A DNA stretch of 64,000 nt from Gammaproteobacteria bacterium (GCA_030429175.1 JAUIDD010000002.1:108012-172011); one strand, 5' to 3'. Positions 1 to 9,252 are shown, counted from the stretch's first letter. Numbers and translations are program-made. Notes: generated by a model not told the origin, from the sequence alone.

Positions 1-495
1 GGTAAATCAAGTGCGCTAAATACCATTACCGGCATTAAGGGCTTAGCCAGAACCAGTCAGACGCCTGGGCGTACGCAGATGATTAATCTGTTTTCGCTCG
101 ATGCAGATCGCAGGCTTGTGGATTTACCGGGTTATGGCTATGCCAAAGCACCACGTGTATTGCGTGAGAAGTGGTTACAGAATACAAATGAGTATCTTAA
201 GGTACGTGAGTGTCTTAAGGGTTTGGTGGTGTTAATGGATATTCGGCATCCACTTAAAGATTCAGATCAGCAGCTGATTACATGGGCTGTTGATTGTCAG
301 TTACCGCTACATGTATTATTAACCAAATCAGATAAACTCAAAAGTGGCGCGCGTATGCGTACACTGCGAGAAGTGAAAACCTATCTTGAACAATTCGGTG
401 ATATGGTAACCATACAACTTTTTTCTTCTCTCGATCGAAATGGTTTAGACGAGGCGCAAGAAAAATTAGACGAATGGTTTGTTGAGTCTGAGTAA
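1..495 (+). CDS. engB: Ribosome biogenesis GTP-binding protein EngB (YihA/YsxC), 5' truncated by window edge
   Basis: The frame is open from base 1 and the start codon lies outside the window. The fragment begins inside the G1 P-loop (GKSS), followed by the conserved TPGRTQ switch region at about residues 21-26, the G3 motif DLPGYGYA, the G4 motif TKSDK and a C-terminal SS near G5. This order and spacing is that of the EngB/YihA branch of TrmE-Era-type small GTPases, which is known to assist assembly of the large ribosomal subunit. About 164 codons remain of a family normally near 200, so roughly 30-35 N-terminal residues are missing. No unusual residue is seen. It is followed after 67 bases by an ABC transporter operon. 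Confidence 0.95.
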   Translation, partial: GKSSALNTITGIKGLARTSQTPGRTQMINLFSLDADRRLVDLPGYGYAKAPRVLREKWLQNTNEYLKVRECLKGLVVLMDIRHPLKDSDQQLITWAVDCQLPLHVLLTKSDKLKSGARMRTLREVKTYLEQFGDMVTIQLFSSLDRNGLDEAQEKLDEWFVESE

Positions 496-562
496 TTATT
501 AAATACCATCATTGTGAGGCGTGCATTGCACGGCGTGGCAATCTACCTAGCAGGACAGAGCA

Positions 563-2302
563 ATGTCTCTAAACACTTACAATAAAAATGAAGTGACGAG
601 CTGGCCCATTCCTAATGTTTGGGATTTAGTGGCATTGGTATTTGTGTTAGCGATTATTTTTTTATTGGGGTGGGGCGGTTCGGGCCTAGTTGGCCATTAT
701 AATTTTGGCCAACATATTCCGATTAGTTTAAGTCCGACTAAACTACCTTATTATGCACTGCGTTCGGTGGTGCGTATGCTGATTGCGATGTGTTGTTCGT
801 TACTATTTACCTTTATTTTTGCAACTTGGGCCGCAAAGAGCCGTTATGCTGAGCGAATTATTATTCCGATGATTGATGTTGCACAAACGGTACCGGTATT
901 AGGCTTTCTCTCAATTGCCGTAGCAAATCTTACGCTGATTTTTAAAGGTAGTATGCTTGGCCCTGAGTTGGCAGCAATTTTTGCGATTTTTACGGCGCAA
1001 GTATGGAATATGGCATTAAGCTTTTATCAAAGTTTAAAAACAGTCCCACATGAGCTCGGTGAAGCATCCCGGATGTTTCAGTTATCGAGCTGGCAGAAGT
1101 TTTGGAAAATTGAAGCGCCGTTTGCCATGCCGGGATTGTTATGGAATGCGATGATGTCGATGTCGGGCAGCTGGGTATTCTTGGTTGCATCAGAAGCAAT
1201 TACAGTTGCGAACCAAAATATTACTTTGCCAGGTGTGGGTTCGTATATTGCTATGGCGATTACGCACGCAGATTTCAAAGCAGTGGTGTATGTGGTCATT
1301 ACCATGTTTATCGTTATCAGTCTATACGATCAAGTTATCTTTCGTCCACTGGTAGCCTGGGCTGAAAAGTTTAAAGCTGAAGAAGCAGGTGATGAGGATG
1401 AGCGTGAGTCTTGGGTATTACAGCTTTTTCAGCGCGCTGCATTTTTTCAGCATATTGGCAATTATATCAGTTTATTTAGAGAATGGTTTATTAATGCGCC
1501 GGTGTTTATGCAAAGACGCAGTCGTGTCAAAACACCTAAAAATTATGCATCCTATCGCCGTTATTTTGTCATACTATGGAATGTATTGGTGTTTGTGTGT
1601 GTGGCGTTTGGGTTATATGTGTTGTGGCATTTTATTTATGATTCAGTGCCTTTTTATATGACGTGGCACATACTGTATCTCGGATTCGTAACAGCAGTGC
1701 GTGTGACGGTGCTTATCATTATCAGTTCCATTATATGGGTACCGATTGGTGTATGGATTGGGTTACATCCTAAAGCGTCGGCTATTGCGCAACCGATCGT
1801 ACAATTTTTTGCAGCGTTTCCAGCTAACTTGTTATATCCATTTTTTGTGATTCCGATTGTGATGTATCATCTAAATGTAAATATTTGGACGTCACCCTTA
1901 ATGATACTCGGTACCCAGTGGTATATCCTATTTAATGTTGTGGCGGGTACGATTGCATTACCAAAACACTTAAAGCAAGCAGTGGGTACATTAAACGTAA
2001 GTGGTTGGTTGTGGTGGAAGCGTTTTGCATTACCCGGTATTTTCCCTTTTTATGTAACAGGCGCAATTACGGCAGCAGGTGGTGCTTGGAATATCAGTAT
2101 TATTGCGGAGTCTGTGAGCTGGGGTAAATACCATTTGCATGCAACTGGCCTTGGCGATTTTATTGCACAAGTTACTGCTGATGGTAATTTTCCACTTGAA
2201 GCATTGAGTATCGCTGTGATGTCATTATATGTGTTAGTGATTAATCACTTAGTTTGGAAGCCGTTGTATAGTTTGGCACAAGAAAAATTTCAGATTCGTT
2301 GA
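563..2302 (+). CDS. ABC transporter permease, NitT/TauT type, two permease domains in one chain
   Basis: A 579-residue, strongly hydrophobic protein with two binding-protein-dependent transport permease units, about residues 60-270 and 370-570. Each has the cytoplasmic loop that contacts the ATPase: EASRMFQLSSWQKFWKIEAP in the first half, and a less typical LKQAVGTLNVSGWLWWKRFALP in the second. The halves are joined by a polar linker (about 270-330). A Shine-Dalgarno-like AGGA precedes the ATG. It is followed after 9 bases by its ATPase, so the two form an operon. Family members import nitrate, sulfonates, bicarbonate or similar anions. No periplasmic substrate-binding protein is encoded nearby, so the substrate cannot be named. 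Confidence 0.85.
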   Translation: MSLNTYNKNEVTSWPIPNVWDLVALVFVLAIIFLLGWGGSGLVGHYNFGQHIPISLSPTKLPYYALRSVVRMLIAMCCSLLFTFIFATWAAKSRYAERIIIPMIDVAQTVPVLGFLSIAVANLTLIFKGSMLGPELAAIFAIFTAQVWNMALSFYQSLKTVPHELGEASRMFQLSSWQKFWKIEAPFAMPGLLWNAMMSMSGSWVFLVASEAITVANQNITLPGVGSYIAMAITHADFKAVVYVVITMFIVISLYDQVIFRPLVAWAEKFKAEEAGDEDERESWVLQLFQRAAFFQHIGNYISLFREWFINAPVFMQRRSRVKTPKNYASYRRYFVILWNVLVFVCVAFGLYVLWHFIYDSVPFYMTWHILYLGFVTAVRVTVLIIISSIIWVPIGVWIGLHPKASAIAQPIVQFFAAFPANLLYPFFVIPIVMYHLNVNIWTSPLMILGTQWYILFNVVAGTIALPKHLKQAVGTLNVSGWLWWKRFALPGIFPFYVTGAITAAGGAWNISIIAESVSWGKYHLHATGLGDFIAQVTADGNFPLEALSIAVMSLYVLVINHLVWKPLYSLAQEKFQIR

Positions 2303-2311
2303 GGATTAAAA

Positions 2312-3574
2312 ATGAAGCACGCCTTAATTGAAGTAAAAAATGTAAAAAAAGCGTTTAAGAAAAAGCGTGTGCATGAATTGTTGGTACTCGATAATGTCAA
2401 TTTTTCGATTCACGAAGGTGAGATTATTGCGCTGCTTGGTAAGTCTGGCTCAGGAAAGTCGACCTTACTACGTATTATTGCTGGTTTAATTAAAGCAAGT
2501 GAAGGAGAAGTGCTATATCACGGCGAGGCGATTACTGACCCAGTGCCGGGGCTGACTATGGTATTTCAGCATTTTGCACTCTTGCCGTGGCTCACCGTAT
2601 TAGAAAATGTAGAACTTGGTTTAGAAGCACAAGGCATTAAGCGCGAAGAACGACGTAAGCGTGCATTAGCAGCGATCGATGTCGTTGGTCTTGATGGCTT
2701 TGAATCGGCCTATCCGAAAGAGTTATCAGGTGGTATGTCACAGCGTGTGGGTATTGCACGTGCTTTAGTTGTCGATCCAGAAGTACTATTAATGGATGAG
2801 CCATTTTCAGCATTAGATGTATTAACTGCAGATAAGATGCGTAGCGATTTGCTGAATATTTGGCAGTCTGAAAAAACGAATATTAAATCAATTTTAATCG
2901 TTACCCATAATATTGAAGAAGCAGTTCAGCTTGCCGATCGTATTCTAATTTTTTCACATAACCCAGGCTATGTGCAGCAAGAAATCAAAATTGATATGCC
3001 ATATCCAAGAGAAGAAAAAGATCCACAGTTTACTGCATTAGTAGAAAAGATTTATCGTATTATGACTCAGCCCGCAATTACGATTGAAGAGGGTTATCGT
3101 ATTCCAAGTGTTAAAGTATCTGAACTGCTTGGTTTTATGGAAACATTAGCATCTGAGTATGAACGCAAAGTTGACCTTCCAATACTTGCAGAAGATTTAC
3201 ATCTGGAGATCGATGCGTTATTCCCAATTACAGAAGCTTTAGATATTTTACACTTTGCCTGTGTGAGCCAAGGTGACATTGAATTGACAGACATTGGTCG
3301 TAAAGTTGCAGCTGCAGATATCTTGGATCAGAAAAAAATATTTGCTCAACAGTTGATAACCTATGTTCCTTTGGCACGCTATATCCGTCATAGCCTCGAT
3401 AAACAATCAGATCATGAAGTCTCAGAAGAAATATTCCTAAAAGAACTCGGTAAAAACTTGAGTGAACAAGCAGCCGACGAAGTATTAACCACAGTGATTG
3501 ATTGGGGGCGTTATGCTGAAATCTTTGCTTATGACTACAATACGGGTTATCTAAGTCTTGAGAATCCGAGCTAG
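2312..3574 (+). CDS. ABC transporter ATP-binding protein with C-terminal AAA-associated domain
   Basis: A 420-residue ATPase partnering the upstream permease. Visible motifs are Walker A GKSGSGKST (about residue 43), Q-loop FQH, signature LSGGMSQR, Walker B VLLMDEP with catalytic Glu, and the H-loop histidine (THNIEEAV). This is the NitT/TauT/SsuB type. Residues from about 270 form an extra C-terminal domain (EGYRIPSVKVSELLGFMETL onwards) that resembles the AAA-associated C-terminal domain found in some nitrate/sulfonate transporter ATPases, probably regulatory. The gene ends 24 bases inside the convergent SDR gene. Confidence 0.87.
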   Translation: MKHALIEVKNVKKAFKKKRVHELLVLDNVNFSIHEGEIIALLGKSGSGKSTLLRIIAGLIKASEGEVLYHGEAITDPVPGLTMVFQHFALLPWLTVLENVELGLEAQGIKREERRKRALAAIDVVGLDGFESAYPKELSGGMSQRVGIARALVVDPEVLLMDEPFSALDVLTADKMRSDLLNIWQSEKTNIKSILIVTHNIEEAVQLADRILIFSHNPGYVQQEIKIDMPYPREEKDPQFTALVEKIYRIMTQPAITIEEGYRIPSVKVSELLGFMETLASEYERKVDLPILAEDLHLEIDALFPITEALDILHFACVSQGDIELTDIGRKVAAADILDQKKIFAQQLITYVPLARYIRHSLDKQSDHEVSEEIFLKELGKNLSEQAADEVLTTVIDWGRYAEIFAYDYNTGYLSLENPS

Positions 3575-4450
3575 CGCTTGTTTGAGACGGGGATGCTTAA
3601 ATTGAAACCCAAGTTGTTTAAGGCGTGTTGCTTTAACCCTAACACCATTTAGAAGTAATGTTTCGCCCATCTCTCCAAACATCAATTTAATCATAAAGTC
3701 TGGTAAGTGCATGAAGCAGGGTCTATGTAGTGTGGCCGCGAGTGTTTTTGCAAATTGTTGTTGTGTCACAACTTCGTCTGCAACAATATTAAAAGCACCA
3801 CTGGCTTCGGGTTTTTCGAGTAAGAATTTAATAGCAGAAACCACATCATCTATTGATACCCATGAAAAAGGCTGTTTGCCGCTACTAATAATAGCCCCCA
3901 TGCCAAATTTAAAGCTCGGTAACATTTTTGCAAGTGCACCATCTTTTGCAGAGAGTATTACTGCAAAGCGTAGTTTGACAACATTGACACCGATGTTAAT
4001 TGCGTTATCTAGTGCTGCTTCCCACTGTGTGGCAACCTGGCTTAAAAAATCAATTTGTGTATGATCGAGTTGAGTATTTTCATCGAATACCATTTTGTCT
4101 TCGATACCATAGATGCCAATTGCACTGGCATTGAAAATACGGGGACTATTATTTTTTAATTGAGCGCAGAGATTGGCTATTTGAGTTGCGGTGTTAACGC
4201 GACTATCAAGGATTAATTGTTTTTGGGCGGCGCTCCATTTTTTGTTACCAATATTTTCGCCGGCTAAATTAATCACACAGTCATAGTCAGCTAATAAGTC
4301 AGTGCTAAGTTCATCCCAAGAAAGGCATGTAAAGTTATGGTCTAGGCGTGAGGCGTCACGTCCCACTAACGTTAGATTGTGTTTGGATTTAAGTGCTTGA
4401 GTTAAAGCGCAACCAACTAAGCCACTGGCGCCACAAATTATAATGTTCAT
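3551..4450 (-). CDS. TIGR01777-type SDR epimerase (YfcH-like)
   Basis: A 299-residue extended short-chain dehydrogenase/reductase. The N-terminal Rossmann motif is GASGLVGCAL, preceded by MNIIICG. Further signatures are CVINLAGENI, a characteristic family motif, and a C-terminal DUF1731-like stretch with RVKATRLKQLGFQFKHP. The usual YxxxK pair of classical SDRs is not obvious, which is common in this family (E. coli YfcH, plant SulA). The exact substrate is not known. The gene is convergent with the ABC ATPase, overlapping its 3' end by 24 bases, and divergent from the hydrolase gene with 61 bases between the starts. Confidence 0.85.
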   Translation of the reverse strand: MNIIICGASGLVGCALTQALKSKHNLTLVGRDASRLDHNFTCLSWDELSTDLLADYDCVINLAGENIGNKKWSAAQKQLILDSRVNTATQIANLCAQLKNNSPRIFNASAIGIYGIEDKMVFDENTQLDHTQIDFLSQVATQWEAALDNAINIGVNVVKLRFAVILSAKDGALAKMLPSFKFGMGAIISSGKQPFSWVSIDDVVSAIKFLLEKPEASGAFNIVADEVVTQQQFAKTLAATLHRPCFMHLPDFMIKLMFGEMGETLLLNGVRVKATRLKQLGFQFKHPRLKQALARILKT

Positions 4451-4511
4451 ATCTAAAAAAGCCCATTTGGTGAAGGTTTTATTTTAGTAATAATCTAGTA
4501 TAATTACATCT

Positions 4512-5132
4512 ATGATAAAAACAACATTATTAGCAGGTACTGTTGGCAAACTCGAAGCGATGGTTTGTGAGCCGCAAGCACTACCAAAAGTAATTGGTGT
4601 GATCTGCCACCCACATCCACAGCAAGAAGGCACAATGCATAATAAAGTCGTTACCACTTTGGCAAAAGCGTTTGAGCTATGTGGTGCTGCAACAGTGCGT
4701 TTCAACTTCAGAGGTGTGGGCAAAAGTGACGGTGTGTTCGACGATGCAGTTGGTGAGTGCGATGATTTGCGTGCAATAATCAAGTGGGCTACTGAACAGT
4801 ATCCTGGTATACCCCTATGGCTGGGTGGTTTTTCATTTGGTGGCTATATTGCAGCACGTGTCGCTAACGAAGACCAAGTAGCTTCTCGACTTATCACTAT
4901 TGCGCCAGCTGTAACAAGATACAGTTTCAATGATATTACTCAGATTACTATTCCGTGGTTAATTGTTCACGGTGATCAGGATGATGTCGTGTCACTTCAG
5001 GCTTTAATCGATTGGCAGCAGTCGATGTCTTTTGTTAAAGCACCAGAACTAGAAATATTTGAAGGTGTTGGTCATTTTTTCCATGGACAGCTGATTCCAT
5101 TGCGCGAACTACTGGTGCAGTGGCTGCAGTGA
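4512..5132 (+). CDS. Alpha/beta-hydrolase, small COG2945-like
   Basis: A 206-residue alpha/beta-hydrolase without signal peptide. The N-terminus has the conserved CHPHPQQEGTMHNKVV block and the oxyanion region RFNFRGVGKSDG. The nucleophile elbow GGFSFGGYIA supplies the Ser, HGDQDDVV the acid and GVGHFFHG the His. These proteins are cytosolic esterase/dienelactone-hydrolase-like enzymes with unsettled substrates. The start is supported by length and by conservation of the N-terminus; the spacer to the divergent SDR gene is only 61 bases, so both promoters lie there. Confidence 0.85.
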   Translation: MIKTTLLAGTVGKLEAMVCEPQALPKVIGVICHPHPQQEGTMHNKVVTTLAKAFELCGAATVRFNFRGVGKSDGVFDDAVGECDDLRAIIKWATEQYPGIPLWLGGFSFGGYIAARVANEDQVASRLITIAPAVTRYSFNDITQITIPWLIVHGDQDDVVSLQALIDWQQSMSFVKAPELEIFEGVGHFFHGQLIPLRELLVQWLQ

Positions 5133-5186
5133 CAACTTTATAAAAAGCCGTTACAATGATTCTTCTATATGGCCTTAGAGGTATTT

Positions 5187-5945
5187 ATGCCAGACGATAA
5201 AAACCACAAAAAACCTAATTCAGAAGAAGCACGTCTGCAAAAGGATATTGATTCGATTGTAAGCCAGTTGGGTTTAAGTGGTGATGAGTCAGCACACGAA
5301 TCTCAAGAAGAAGGGCCTGAAGAAGAAGCGTATACAGAAGAAGAAAGTCTTGAGGAAGCAGCGATTGAAAGCCTTGAGAATGCACCAGAAGTAGATATAG
5401 AAGAATCGATTCAAGCAGCCGCACAAAAGCTGGGTGTTGATGTTGATTTGTTGCGTGATGTTACTGCCGAAGAAATTCAATATCTTATTGACATGTGTCC
5501 CTATCTGCAGGTTGTCGATACAGTATTACACTATATAGATGAGCCACCACCCGATGTGCAGTTTATTCAAGCGAAATCTGGTTGGAAAATCTTCGATTAT
5601 GGTGATGCAATGTGTAGTTCTGCTGGAGAACGTATACTAAACTTATCTGATTCAGCGCAAAGTGATGATGATGAAGGTGGTGACGGCACGATTTGGCATC
5701 AAGGTATTATAACAGCAGCCGAAATGGTAGAAATCGCTAAAGCACGTGGCTGGAAAGGATTGCAAATTATTGATGGACATCGCATCATGAAACGCAGCGC
5801 TTGGATTGTCGCTTTAAGAGAGGGGTTGCCGGTAGTCGGTTATGAGCCGACGGAAGCCGATAAAAAAGCACGTGCACGTATTGCGATGAGCGATAGCGAG
5901 TACGAAAGTCTACGTCATTATGCCAAAACGCAGTCTTTAAGATGA
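5187..5945 (+). CDS. Protein with acidic N-terminus and LPD7-like domain
   Basis: I prefer the ATG at 5187 (252 residues) over the one at 5169, because AGAGG sits six bases upstream of the former and falls inside the coding sequence of the latter. The N-terminal 90 residues are Glu/Ser-rich and probably disordered. Residues from about 130 on carry a pattern like the LPD7 domain of conjugative relaxases: a GW..FDYGD segment, IAKARGWKGLQI, a central AWIVALREGLPVVGYEPTEADKKAR. The match is by eye. In known cases LPD7 accompanies relaxases, whereas here it stands alone. An acidic loop with DDDEGGDG interrupts the domain at about residue 165. The 3' end overlaps the convergent neighbour by 9 bases. 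Confidence 0.6.
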   Translation: MPDDKNHKKPNSEEARLQKDIDSIVSQLGLSGDESAHESQEEGPEEEAYTEEESLEEAAIESLENAPEVDIEESIQAAAQKLGVDVDLLRDVTAEEIQYLIDMCPYLQVVDTVLHYIDEPPPDVQFIQAKSGWKIFDYGDAMCSSAGERILNLSDSAQSDDDEGGDGTIWHQGIITAAEMVEIAKARGWKGLQIIDGHRIMKRSAWIVALREGLPVVGYEPTEADKKARARIAMSDSEYESLRHYAKTQSLR

Positions 5946-7694
5946 TCCGCTTTTAGGAGTAGGGGGGTGATGATCATTATCCTCTGCTCCTTCTGCTGGG
6001 ACTTCCCCTTGTTTCCATTCATCACTGCTGCTACGTTCTTTCCACGCCGGCCCTTGTCGTGGCGGGTCTTCTTTTGTTATTGATGGCTGCTCTTCATCTG
6101 AAAGCTTTTTTTCTGGCGCTTGTTTGAGTTCCGCTTCGGTAACTTCATCATCAGTCAGATTATTTTCTTTCCATTGTTCGTATTCTTGATTACGTTTAGC
6201 GAGTAATGATACAAAATCTTGACGTGCTTGGGCATTTTTAAATTCTATGTGTACTGAGCCATTGGAGTTCATGCTGGTTTTTACACCAGGTACTTCAAGC
6301 GCTACCGAATGAATTGAGAAACGTTTAACGGCGTTAATTGCTTGGCTAGAGGATAATAGGTTTTTTGTTGCAAGCAAGTTCATGGGAGGGTATGGCGGTA
6401 GTCGCAATCCTTTAAGTTGCTTACTGATTTGTGCCCTTTCTTGCACCGGGATACCGCAATAATAAGAAAAATGAATGTTACCATTGGTTTCAACTGCGAA
6501 TGCAGCAGCGGCATAGTTTTCACTATCGCCTTGGGTTCTTTGATAAAAGTCTTCATTATGTCTAACTCTAAGAGCTACTACTTGATTTAGATTTGGTGCG
6601 CAACGGGTTGCTCTTACAGCATTAACAAAGGCAGCGATTTGATGCTTCTTATTGCCTGCGATAAGTGAGCGTTCTTTAAGAAGATCCCAAGCAAGACAAT
6701 GTTCGCTTAGTGTTTGCATGTGTTGGGCAAGTTCCCCCTGTGTTTTTGTGAATTTTTCTTTTGCTTTGGCGGCAACAGCAGGGTCGATTTCATCGCACGC
6801 TATAGCTTGTTGTTGAAGCTGTTGAAGTAAGGCTCTAGCTGTGTTGAGCTGAGATTTGAGCAATGTAATTTGAGGAGGGACAAAGTAACCATCGTATTTA
6901 GTATGTTCTGCAATAACGAAATCAGCACCCTGCATTATTTCTGAGGGAATTCTACCAATAGCGGCCAGGATGTTATATGTGTCTTTAGAGGGGTTATTTG
7001 CATTATCGAGAATTTTTTGTAAGCCGTTCGAAGGATCTCTAAGCTGCATTATAGCTGTCATTGGATTTTGCATTATCGAATCCTTATCAGCTAGTAAGCT
7101 CTTAGATAGGCTGGCTAGTTGTGCAATGCTGTTTTGTGCTTTAGTGGTAACGACTCTAACTTGTGCGTCTACTGTCGCATCAAGATCTTTATCAAGATTG
7201 TGTTGGCGAATAAATTTGCGAACCTCAGCTTTTTGCGTTTCTGATTGGTCAGCTAAAGGGTTGCGGTCGGCTTGTGGGCATCGCGCCCTATATGTTTCTA
7301 GGTTACGTACGAGGTTTGGGTTGTTTGGATATTTTCTTTTGCAGTTGGCGATGGTTGCGTTTAACCGTGCTTGTATTTTTTGTGATTCTTGATAGTTAAG
7401 CAGCTCTCTGGCGAGTCTTTTAGTTGTTTCATCAGCATCACCGCCAGCAGTTTCTGTTGCCCGTTGTCTGGTCTCACGTGCTCGCTCTATGGCAGGTGTG
7501 GTGACTGTGTTTGGAATCACTTGCTCAAGTAACTTAGCATCGGATTCGACCATGCTTCGCAGCTTTTCGATAAATTCAATGGTATGAGCGGCAACTTCTT
7601 GGTTTTGCTCGGATGGTTGTCGTGCAGCGTACTCGCGTAGTTGTGCCGCTTCTTGCATTAAATTTACGATTTGATCTTTGTATACCACGGCCAT
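5937..7694 (-). CDS. Unrecognised 585-residue protein, helical, disordered C-terminus
   Basis: No family recognised. The protein is hydrophilic, Gln/Ala-rich and predicted largely helical with coiled-coil-like stretches (about residues 10-60 and 240-300). It has no signal peptide or membrane segment. A more compact, beta-rich section lies at about 400-500 (FAVETNGNIHFSYYCGIPVQ, then VHIEFKNAQARQDFVSLLAK). The last 65 residues are charged, Pro/Ser-rich and end in HHPPTPKSGSS. A GAGGAG Shine-Dalgarno lies nine bases upstream of the ATG. A soluble multi-domain protein with a disordered tail in an intracellular-type gammaproteobacterium could be a secreted effector, but nothing in the sequence proves it. 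Confidence 0.7.
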   Translation of the reverse strand: MAVVYKDQIVNLMQEAAQLREYAARQPSEQNQEVAAHTIEFIEKLRSMVESDAKLLEQVIPNTVTTPAIERARETRQRATETAGGDADETTKRLARELLNYQESQKIQARLNATIANCKRKYPNNPNLVRNLETYRARCPQADRNPLADQSETQKAEVRKFIRQHNLDKDLDATVDAQVRVVTTKAQNSIAQLASLSKSLLADKDSIMQNPMTAIMQLRDPSNGLQKILDNANNPSKDTYNILAAIGRIPSEIMQGADFVIAEHTKYDGYFVPPQITLLKSQLNTARALLQQLQQQAIACDEIDPAVAAKAKEKFTKTQGELAQHMQTLSEHCLAWDLLKERSLIAGNKKHQIAAFVNAVRATRCAPNLNQVVALRVRHNEDFYQRTQGDSENYAAAAFAVETNGNIHFSYYCGIPVQERAQISKQLKGLRLPPYPPMNLLATKNLLSSSQAINAVKRFSIHSVALEVPGVKTSMNSNGSVHIEFKNAQARQDFVSLLAKRNQEYEQWKENNLTDDEVTEAELKQAPEKKLSDEEQPSITKEDPPRQGPAWKERSSSDEWKQGEVPAEGAEDNDHHPPTPKSGSS

Positions 7695-7829
7695 GAGTGA
7701 CGACTCCTCTTTTTATGGCTAATTTTGTCAAATAATAGCATTAAAACCTTAATGAAGCATTAAAGAATACCAGTCATCTCAGTAACTATGTCTATGTGTT
7801 TGATTTTATGGGATTGTGTAAGTAGGAGG

Positions 7830-7859
7830 GCTCAGCTACACAAGATTAGGTAGCTGAGC
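7830..7859. terminator. Perfect 10-bp hairpin between the HU-like gene and the 585-residue gene
   Basis: GCTCAGCTAC and GTAGCTGAGC are perfectly complementary around a 10-base loop, 13 bases beyond the stop of the HU-like gene. No run of T follows on either strand, so it is not a textbook intrinsic terminator; it may still stabilise the 3' end of the HU transcript. Confidence 0.4.
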
Positions 7860-7871
7860 GGATTGAAGTGA

Positions 7872-8372
7872 TTATTCAACCATTTCTTTGAGTTTTTTCA
7901 GAGGTCTGATTTTAATGATGTTACGAGCAGGTTTTGCTTTAAACATGATTTCTTCGCCTGTGAATGGGTTGATCCCCTTACGTGCTTTAGTCGCAGGCTT
8001 GCGCTTTCTAACGACTTTCATAAGGCCTGGTACAGTGAATTCACCTGCACCGCCGTTACGTAGGTGGCGATTCATAGCATTGCCAAGCTCGTCGAATACA
8101 GCAGCGATTTCTTTTTTGCTGAGTTCAGTTTGCTCTGCGATGTTAGTTAAGATTTGAGACTTGTTCCAAGCTGCTTTGATTGCAGTTGTTGGTCCAGTAG
8201 TTTGTTTAGTTGCTTTTTTAGTGGTTGTACGTTTTTTAGCAGGCTGCTTTTTAGTTGTTTTACGCTTAGTAGTTGCACGTTTAGCCGTTTTAGCACGTTT
8301 AGCCGTCACTTTGCGTGTGGTGGCCTTTTTAGTAGCCTTCTTTTTGGTTTTTTTTGCTTTTGTTCGAGCCAT
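7872..8372 (-). CDS. HU-family DNA-binding protein with histone-H1-like Lys/Ala/Thr tail
   Basis: A 166-residue nucleoid protein of two parts. Residues 1-65 are almost only Lys, Ala, Thr and Arg in repeats such as KKATKKATTRK, resembling the C-terminal tails of eukaryotic histone H1 and bacterial H1-like proteins. Residues 66-166 form an HU/IHF fold: KSQILTNIAEQTELSKKEIAAV, then GEFTVPGLMKVVRKRKPATKA and NPFTGEEIMFKAKPARNIIKIRP, the DNA-contacting arm. A TTTCCTC complement gives a Shine-Dalgarno upstream. HU proteins with basic extensions are known in several bacteria; here the basic part is N-terminal. It should bind DNA without sequence specificity and compact the chromosome. Confidence 0.9.
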   Translation of the reverse strand: MARTKAKKTKKKATKKATTRKVTAKRAKTAKRATTKRKTTKKQPAKKRTTTKKATKQTTGPTTAIKAAWNKSQILTNIAEQTELSKKEIAAVFDELGNAMNRHLRNGGAGEFTVPGLMKVVRKRKPATKARKGINPFTGEEIMFKAKPARNIIKIRPLKKLKEMVE

Positions 8373-8812
8373 GATGAGTATTTCCTCGTTCGTTTTTTTC
8401 TAACAGTGGTCGGGCTGGTAGCATTTTTTAGCCGGATAGCAATGAAAATTATTATCCGAAATGTACAAGCTTTTCCAAGAATATAAAAAATAACATATTT
8501 TTTTTGAAATGCGAACAAAAAGTCACGTTTTTATCTAAAAAAATAGTGTTTTTTGTGTTTTTTTGCATTTTAAGTCCGATAATTCCTTTTTTTCAAAGGG
8601 GTTGGATGATTTTAAGAGATTTTTTTTGTTTTTTGGCAGCCTGTTTTTTGGCGGCAAAGTATTCATCATGACAGTTACGTACACTTTGCTTGAGGTGAGA
8701 TTTGCCACAACCCTCATTTCCGAGGTATAAACTTTGTGAAAAAACTTGTTTAATCTTAGGTTGTCATGTAACATTCTCACCCTTTCATGTTCGTGAAACC
8801 AAGGCGTAGGCA
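8373..8812. other. 440-base intergenic region upstream of HU-like gene and rplM
   Basis: Very AT-rich, with many T tracts from 8520 to 8640, and with both flanking genes reading outward, so it must contain the promoters of the HU-like gene and of rplM-rpsI. I find no convincing sigma-70 pair, no ribosomal-protein leader structure that I can name, and no complete gene. A minus-strand open frame from about 8725 to 8604 has a lysine-rich reading but no start codon. Confidence 0.5.
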
Positions 8813-9241
8813 ATGAACACATATATGGCAAAAAATGAGACACAGTCACCAAAGTGGTATCTAATAGATGCGGCTGGAATGACGCTAGGTCGTCTCGCAA
8901 GTACATTAGCACTGAGACTGCGTGGTAAGCATAAGGCTACCTTTACTCCACATATCGATACGGGTGATTTCTTTATTGTTATCAATTCTGATAAGTTGAA
9001 AGTAACAGGAAAAAAAGCCGACGATAAGATTTATTATCGTCACACAGGCTATCCTGGCGGTATCAGAACCGAATCATATAAAGACCTTGTGCGTCGTATA
9101 CCTGAGCGTGCTCTTGAGCAGGCAGTAAAGGGTATGCTACCTAAAGGGCCGCTAGGGCGTAAGATGTTTAAGAAGCTTAAGGTATATGGTACCAACAAGC
9201 ATCCACATGCATCTCAACAACCTGAACCAATAGAATTATAA
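8813..9241 (+). CDS. rplM: 50S ribosomal protein L13
   Basis: 142 residues, exactly the length of E. coli L13. Family blocks are visible end to end: [70 protein letters not shown], and the C-terminal [13 protein letters not shown]. The ATG at 8813 gives the N-terminus [10 protein letters not shown], which aligns with E. coli MKTFTAKPET; a GGCGT-type weak ribosome site precedes it. L13 binds 23S rRNA early in 50S assembly. It is followed after 11 bases by rpsI, the universal L13-S9 operon. Confidence 0.98.
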   Translation: MNTYMAKNETQSPKWYLIDAAGMTLGRLASTLALRLRGKHKATFTPHIDTGDFFIVINSDKLKVTGKKADDKIYYRHTGYPGGIRTESYKDLVRRIPERALEQAVKGMLPKGPLGRKMFKKLKVYGTNKHPHASQQPEPIEL

Positions 9242-9252
9242 GAGGTTTTTAA

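Noticed and set aside
8604..8725. Minus-strand frame reading HDEYFAAKKQAAKKQKKSL with upstream Cys residues.
   Set aside because: No ATG, GTG or TTG start between the preceding stop and this segment; may be chance or a decayed gene end.
8535..8912. 125-codon minus-strand open frame overlapping the start of rplM.
   Set aside because: Its N-terminal part is antisense to rplM, and the remainder is low-complexity Lys/Asn from an AT-rich spacer; no ribosome site.
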